Shown piece by piece: positions 5,362-8,312 of a stretch of DNA of 8,312 bases. Position 1 is the first letter of the stretch, and each line of letters begins with the position of its first letter. The stretch spans positions 1-8,312 of the forward strand of contig JANYHQ010000419.1 in NCBI GenBank assembly GCA_025358985.1, read 5' to 3'. The DNA comes from Acidimicrobiales bacterium. GTDB taxonomy: Bacteria > Actinomycetota > Acidimicrobiia > Acidimicrobiales > JANYDT01. The notes below the pieces were generated by a model. It worked only from the letters and a program-made list of their open reading frames with translations. It had not been told where the DNA came from and did not search any database. Made by a program: the position numbers and the translations under genes.

Positions 5362-6410
5362 GTACGAGCCCTCGTGGCCTCGACCACGCGCACCTCGGGG
5401 ATCACGTGGTTGCCGTAGGCCGCCAGCGTGGCATCCATGTCGTCGTGCTGGAGGTATACCGCAAACTGGTGCACCCCCAGCGCCCGTAACTCGGCGAGGC
5501 GTTCGAGCTGAACGGACGGCGGCCCGATCACGCAGAAACGGTCCACGATGTCGTCGGGAACAAATGAGGTATGGGTATTGCCCGCCCTACCGTGCTCGTT
5601 GTAGTCGTACCCCTCACGACCTTTGATGTAATCCGTGAGCGCCTGCGGCACCGCCCCGCCGCCACCTGCGTCACCATCGCTGCCGTAACGGCCCACCAAA
5701 TCCGCCACATGATTGCCCACCATGCCGCCAAACCACCGGCACTGTTCTCGGGCGTGGGCCAGGTGCTGTGGCGTTCCATCGGTGACGTAGGCCGGGGCCG
5801 CCACACAAAACGTGATGCTGTCAGGATCACGGCCCGCCTTGGTGGCCGCCTCCTTTACTGCCGCAATGGTCCATGCCACGATGTCAGGGTCAGCCAATTG
5901 CAGAATGAAACCGTCGGCCACCTCGCCTGTCATAGCCAGCATCTTGGGTCCATAGGCGGCCAACCACACCTCGAGTCGGCTCTTGGCCGCCCACGGAAAG
6001 CGGATGGAACTGCCCTTGTACTCAACGGCGCGACCGTTGGCCAGTTCGCGGATCACGTGAACGGACTCTCGCATCTCCTTGAGTCCCACCGGCGCCCCGT
6101 TGGTGACCCGCACTGCGGAGTCGCCGCGGCCAATGCCGCACACCGTGCGGTTACCAAACATCTCGTTGAGCGTTGCATACGTGGACGCGGTGACCGTCCA
6201 GTCACGAGTGGCGGGATTGGTGACCATGGGGCCCACCATCACGTTGCGAGTGCTGGCCAGGATCTGGCTGTAGATGACGTACGGCTCCTGCCACAGGATG
6301 TGACTATCGAACGTCCACACATGGCTGAACCCATACGTCTCGGCCCGGCGCGCCAAATCCACCACACGCGACGCTGGTGGATTGGTTTGCAGCACTACCC
6401 CAATGTCCAT
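5358..6410 (-). CDS. LLM-class flavin/F420-dependent oxidoreductase
   Basis: A 350-residue cytoplasmic TIM-barrel enzyme of the bacterial luciferase / methylene-H4MPT reductase family. It starts MDIGVVLQTNPPASRVVDLARRAE, typical of the first strand and helix. Further family marks are the GFSHVWTFDSH segment (27-37), MVGPMVTNPATRDW (58-71, the second conserved strand-turn), the CGIGRGDS loop (91-98) that contacts the cofactor phosphate, and the C-terminal GPPSVQLERLAELRALGVHQF region (296-316). This combination points to the F420-type subgroup rather than the RutA pyrimidine oxygenase, but F420 versus FMN cannot be decided by eye. ATG 6410 is chosen because AAAGGA lies just upstream, overlapping the mmsA stop; the frame is open further upstream but there it shadows mmsA. 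A Gly/Asp-rich stretch (242-252) interrupts the barrel. The substrate is unknown; the operon suggests a ring-oxidation or ring-reduction step in pyrimidine or ureide breakdown. Confidence 0.9.
   Translation of the reverse strand: MDIGVVLQTNPPASRVVDLARRAETYGFSHVWTFDSHILWQEPYVIYSQILASTRNVMVGPMVTNPATRDWTVTASTYATLNEMFGNRTVCGIGRGDSAVRVTNGAPVGLKEMRESVHVIRELANGRAVEYKGSSIRFPWAAKSRLEVWLAAYGPKMLAMTGEVADGFILQLADPDIVAWTIAAVKEAATKAGRDPDSITFCVAAPAYVTDGTPQHLAHAREQCRWFGGMVGNHVADLVGRYGSDGDAGGGGAVPQALTDYIKGREGYDYNEHGRAGNTHTSFVPDDIVDRFCVIGPPSVQLERLAELRALGVHQFAVYLQHDDMDATLAAYGNHVIPEVRVVEATRART
5369..5373 (-). promoter_or_regulatory. Shine-Dalgarno deciding the TTG start of the first permease
   Basis: GAGGG on the minus strand, 7 nt before TTG at 5361, inside the 3' end of the LLM oxidoreductase gene. 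Together with the TTGA overlap it supports coupled initiation at a non-ATG codon. Confidence 0.65.
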
Positions 6411-6418
6411 ATGTTCCT

Positions 6419-7915
6419 TTAGCGAGTTTCCGGAAAGCCGAGGTTCACAGACGACTCCCGAGGGTCTGGCCACCGACTGGTGACGGCCTTGGTGCGGGTG
6501 AAGAAGTCGATACCTTCGGGGCCGTACATGTGCCGGTCGCCGAACAGGGACGCCTTCCAACCGCCGAATGAGTAGTACGCCACCGGCACCGGGATGGGAA
6601 CGTTGATGCCCACCATGCCCACTGTGCATTCCTGCTGGAATTGGCGGGCCAAACCACCGTCTCTGGTGAAGATGGCCGTACCGTTGCCGTATGGGCTGTC
6701 GTTGACCAAAGCCAGCGCCTCGTTGTACGTATCCACTCGGATCACGCTGAGTACCGGCCCAAATACTTCGTTGTCGTATACGTCCATACCGGGCTTCACA
6801 TTGTCCACCAGGGTGGCCCCGGTGAAGAAACCATTCTCATTCCCAGCGGGAGGCGTGTAGTCCTGCCCGTCCACCACCACGGTGGCGCCCTGGCGGCGGG
6901 CCGAGTGGATGTAACTCACCACCTTGTCTCGATGTTCGCCGGTGATCAATGGCCCCATCTCCGCAGTTGGGTCGGTGCCAGGACCCACCACGATCTTGGG
7001 GATACGGGCCACGATGCGTTCCACCAATGCGTCCCCCACGCCGCCTACCGCTACCACTGCGGCAATCGCCATGCATCGTTCGCCCGCACTGCCATAGCCG
7101 GCACTGACGGCCGCATCGGCGGCCATGTTCAAGTCGGCGTCGGGCATCACCAACATGTGATTCTTGGCGCCACCCAATGCTTGGACCCGCTTACCGTGAC
7201 GGGTGCCGGTTTCATAGATATAGCGGGCAATAGGAGTGGAGCCGACGAAGCTGACCGCAGCAATATCGGGGTGGGCCAGGATGGCGTCCACCGCCACCTT
7301 GTCGCCCTGCACCACGTTGAACACGCCGGCTGGCAGCCCTGCCTCGGCCAGCCACTCGGCCAGCAGCATGGCGGTAGACGGGTCCTTCTCGCTGGGCTTC
7401 AGGATGAATGCATTGCCAGCCATGATAGCGATGGGAAACATCCACATGGGCACCATGGCAGGAAAGTTGAACGGTGTGATGCCAGCCACCACGCCGAGGG
7501 GCTGGCGTAACGAATACACGTCCACGCCCGTGCTCACATGCTCGGAGTAGCCACCTTTGAGCAACGGCGCCGCGCCACACGCGAACTCGATGTTCTCCAA
7601 ACCGCGTGCGATCTCACCCGTTGCGTCAGTGGGCACCTTGCCGTGCTCGGAGGTGAGCACCGCCGCCAATTCAGCCTTACGGCCATTGACGATCTCACGA
7701 AAACTGAACATGATCTGGGCGCGCTTGGACAGCCCCGTGGAGCGCCACGACCCAAATGCATCCTTGGCCGCCGCCACCGCCAAATCCACTTCTGCTGCGT
7801 CGGCGAAGTCCACCGTGGCCTGTTGCTGGCCGGTGGCCGGGTTCCACACCACGCCGGAGCGGCCGGAGCCAGACTCCAATGCTTTACCGTCGATCCAATG
7901 ATGTACTGCGCGCAT
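6419..7915 (-). CDS. mmsA: CoA-acylating methylmalonate-semialdehyde dehydrogenase
   Basis: This NAD-dependent enzyme converts malonate semialdehyde or methylmalonate semialdehyde plus CoA to acetyl-CoA or propionyl-CoA and CO2, the last step of beta-alanine, thymine/uracil and valine breakdown. The 498-residue length is normal. Aldehyde dehydrogenase features appear in order: PFNFPAM with Asn150, LKPSEKDP with Lys173, the Rossmann turn FVGSTPIA near 223-230, catalytic Cys281 in GSAGERCMA, and EVFGPVLSV near 383. Position 252 is Asn in the GGAKNHM motif instead of the general-base Glu of hydrolytic ALDHs, the known hallmark of the CoA-acylating MMSDH group. The ATG at 7915 is preferred because GGAG lies 8 nt upstream and the protein then begins MRAVHHWIDGK, as in the family. 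An in-frame GTG at 7933 would add six residues but has no Shine-Dalgarno sequence. It follows hydA by 39 nt. Confidence 0.96.
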   Translation of the reverse strand: MRAVHHWIDGKALESGSGRSGVVWNPATGQQQATVDFADAAEVDLAVAAAKDAFGSWRSTGLSKRAQIMFSFREIVNGRKAELAAVLTSEHGKVPTDATGEIARGLENIEFACGAAPLLKGGYSEHVSTGVDVYSLRQPLGVVAGITPFNFPAMVPMWMFPIAIMAGNAFILKPSEKDPSTAMLLAEWLAEAGLPAGVFNVVQGDKVAVDAILAHPDIAAVSFVGSTPIARYIYETGTRHGKRVQALGGAKNHMLVMPDADLNMAADAAVSAGYGSAGERCMAIAAVVAVGGVGDALVERIVARIPKIVVGPGTDPTAEMGPLITGEHRDKVVSYIHSARRQGATVVVDGQDYTPPAGNENGFFTGATLVDNVKPGMDVYDNEVFGPVLSVIRVDTYNEALALVNDSPYGNGTAIFTRDGGLARQFQQECTVGMVGINVPIPVPVAYYSFGGWKASLFGDRHMYGPEGIDFFTRTKAVTSRWPDPRESSVNLGFPETR

Positions 7916-7923
7916 ATCGGTTG

Positions 7924-7927
7924 CTCC
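7924..7927 (-). promoter_or_regulatory. Shine-Dalgarno deciding the mmsA start
   Basis: GGAG, then 8 nt, then ATG at 7915 on the minus strand. It lies downstream of the competing in-frame GTG at 7933, so it would be inside the coding region if GTG were used. This favours the ATG. Confidence 0.65.
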
Positions 7928-7954
7928 ATTCACGAATTCACAAAGAGATGTTGG

Positions 7955-8312
7955 TCAGACGAGGTAATGCGACAGTCCACGCTTGAGGTAAGAGCCCTGA
8001 CCGGCTGCGCCCAGAAACTTCTTGTCCTCGATCACCACCCGACCTCGACTCATCACCAAATCACAACGGCCGTCGATGACCTCGCCCTCGTAGGCCGAAT
8101 AGTCAACTGCCATATGGTGATACTCCACGCCCAAGGTTTGTTGAGCATGGGGGTCGTAGATGACGATGTCGGCGTCGCTGCCGGGGGCGATCACGCCTTT
8201 CTTGGGATACAGGCCAAATAGTCGGGCCGGAGTAGTGGCAGCCACTTCCACCCATCGTTCCAACGAGATATTCTTGTCGGCCGCCCCCTGGTACAGAAGG
8301 TCCATGCGGTGC
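7955..8312 (-). CDS. hydA: Dihydropyrimidinase (D-hydantoinase family), C-terminal 119 residues; 5' end outside the window
   Basis: This zinc amidohydrolase opens dihydrouracil or dihydrothymine to the N-carbamoyl-beta-amino acid (or a hydantoin to the N-carbamoyl amino acid). Only the C-terminus is present. It shows HRMDLLYQG, SLERWVEVAATTPARLFGLYP, then KKGVIAPGSDADIVIYDP, the signature of the amidohydrolase C-terminal beta-sandwich region, and HHMAVDYSAYEG followed by the terminal RGRVV and G.GSYLKRG segments. These match dihydropyrimidinases and D-hydantoinases closely. The metal ligands and carboxylated lysine are upstream of the window, so substrate preference cannot be judged. The TGA is at 7957-7955, with mmsA 39 nt downstream; the pairing with mmsA favours pyrimidine over hydantoin breakdown. 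Confidence 0.95.
   Translation of the reverse strand, partial: HRMDLLYQGAADKNISLERWVEVAATTPARLFGLYPKKGVIAPGSDADIVIYDPHAQQTLGVEYHHMAVDYSAYEGEVIDGRCDLVMSRGRVVIEDKKFLGAAGQGSYLKRGLSHYLV

Larger units (their letters stand above)
1543..8312 (-). other. Predicted catabolic and uptake operon (hydA-mmsA-LLM-permease-ATPase-permease-SBP)
   Basis: Seven consecutive minus-strand genes with junctions, in transcription order, of +39, +8, -4, -1, -4 and +68 nt. No internal promoter or terminator is convincing. The hairpin at 1480-1528 closes the unit. HydA and MmsA bracket the reductive pyrimidine pathway; the ABC system would import its substrate. The operon start lies beyond position 8312. Confidence 0.8.

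Noticed and set aside
5358..6410. LLM enzyme as RutA pyrimidine oxygenase
   Set aside because: The N-terminal and cofactor-loop sequences do not resemble RutA, and HydA next to it belongs to the reductive route, not the Rut route.
6411..6629. 73-codon N-terminal extension of the LLM oxidoreductase frame
   Set aside because: It overlaps the 3' end of mmsA in another frame. The ATG at 6410 has a Shine-Dalgarno sequence and the canonical LLM N-terminus.

Overview
The window reads as part of a high-GC actinobacterial chromosome, most likely from the class Acidimicrobiia or a close relative. Three things suggest this. The MreB and Ndk sequences are of actinobacterial type. The ndk-mreB order matches the valS-folC-ndk-mreB-mreC-mreD neighbourhood known from actinobacteria. 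The lipoprotein carries an Ala/Thr/Asp-rich linker of a kind I associate with Acidimicrobiia. Every gene I can support lies on the minus strand, so transcription runs from position 8312 towards 1. The class assignment is inference; no rRNA gene is present.

Region A (about 8312 to 1543) looks like one catabolic operon. In transcription order it holds the 3' end of a dihydropyrimidinase (hydA), a CoA-acylating (methyl)malonate-semialdehyde dehydrogenase (mmsA), a luciferase-like (LLM) F420- or FMN-dependent oxidoreductase, an ABC permease, an ABC ATPase, a second ABC permease, and an NMT1/THI5-type lipoprotein substrate-binding protein. Most junctions overlap by 1-4 nt (TTGA, TGATG, ATGA) or lie within about 70 nt, which implies co-transcription and translational coupling. 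HydA and MmsA are the ring-opening step and the final CoA-forming step of reductive pyrimidine catabolism (uracil/thymine to acetyl-CoA/propionyl-CoA). The natural reading is a pyrimidine (or hydantoin or related ureide) uptake-and-degradation unit. The dihydropyrimidine dehydrogenase, beta-ureidopropionase and aminotransferase would have to lie upstream of the window or elsewhere. The LLM enzyme is the unexplained member. A 49-nt near-perfect hairpin follows the last gene.

Region B (1429 to 918) is a compact pair of small genes: a 58-codon helical protein overlapping by 4 nt (GTGA) a 106-codon protein with a RelE/ParE-like strand pattern. I read it as a type II toxin-antitoxin module. A TACGAT -10 element lies 7 nt before the first ATG, with no Shine-Dalgarno sequence (a leaderless arrangement). 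It overlaps two TCAAGT repeats spaced exactly 10 bp apart, a plausible autoregulatory operator.

Region C (864 to 1) is housekeeping: complete ndk, then the 5' third of mreB with a TTG start, an upstream Shine-Dalgarno sequence and a TTGAGC-N17-TAGCCT promoter candidate. No intergenic gap in the window exceeds about 130 bases, and I see no tRNA, rRNA, CRISPR array or insertion sequence.
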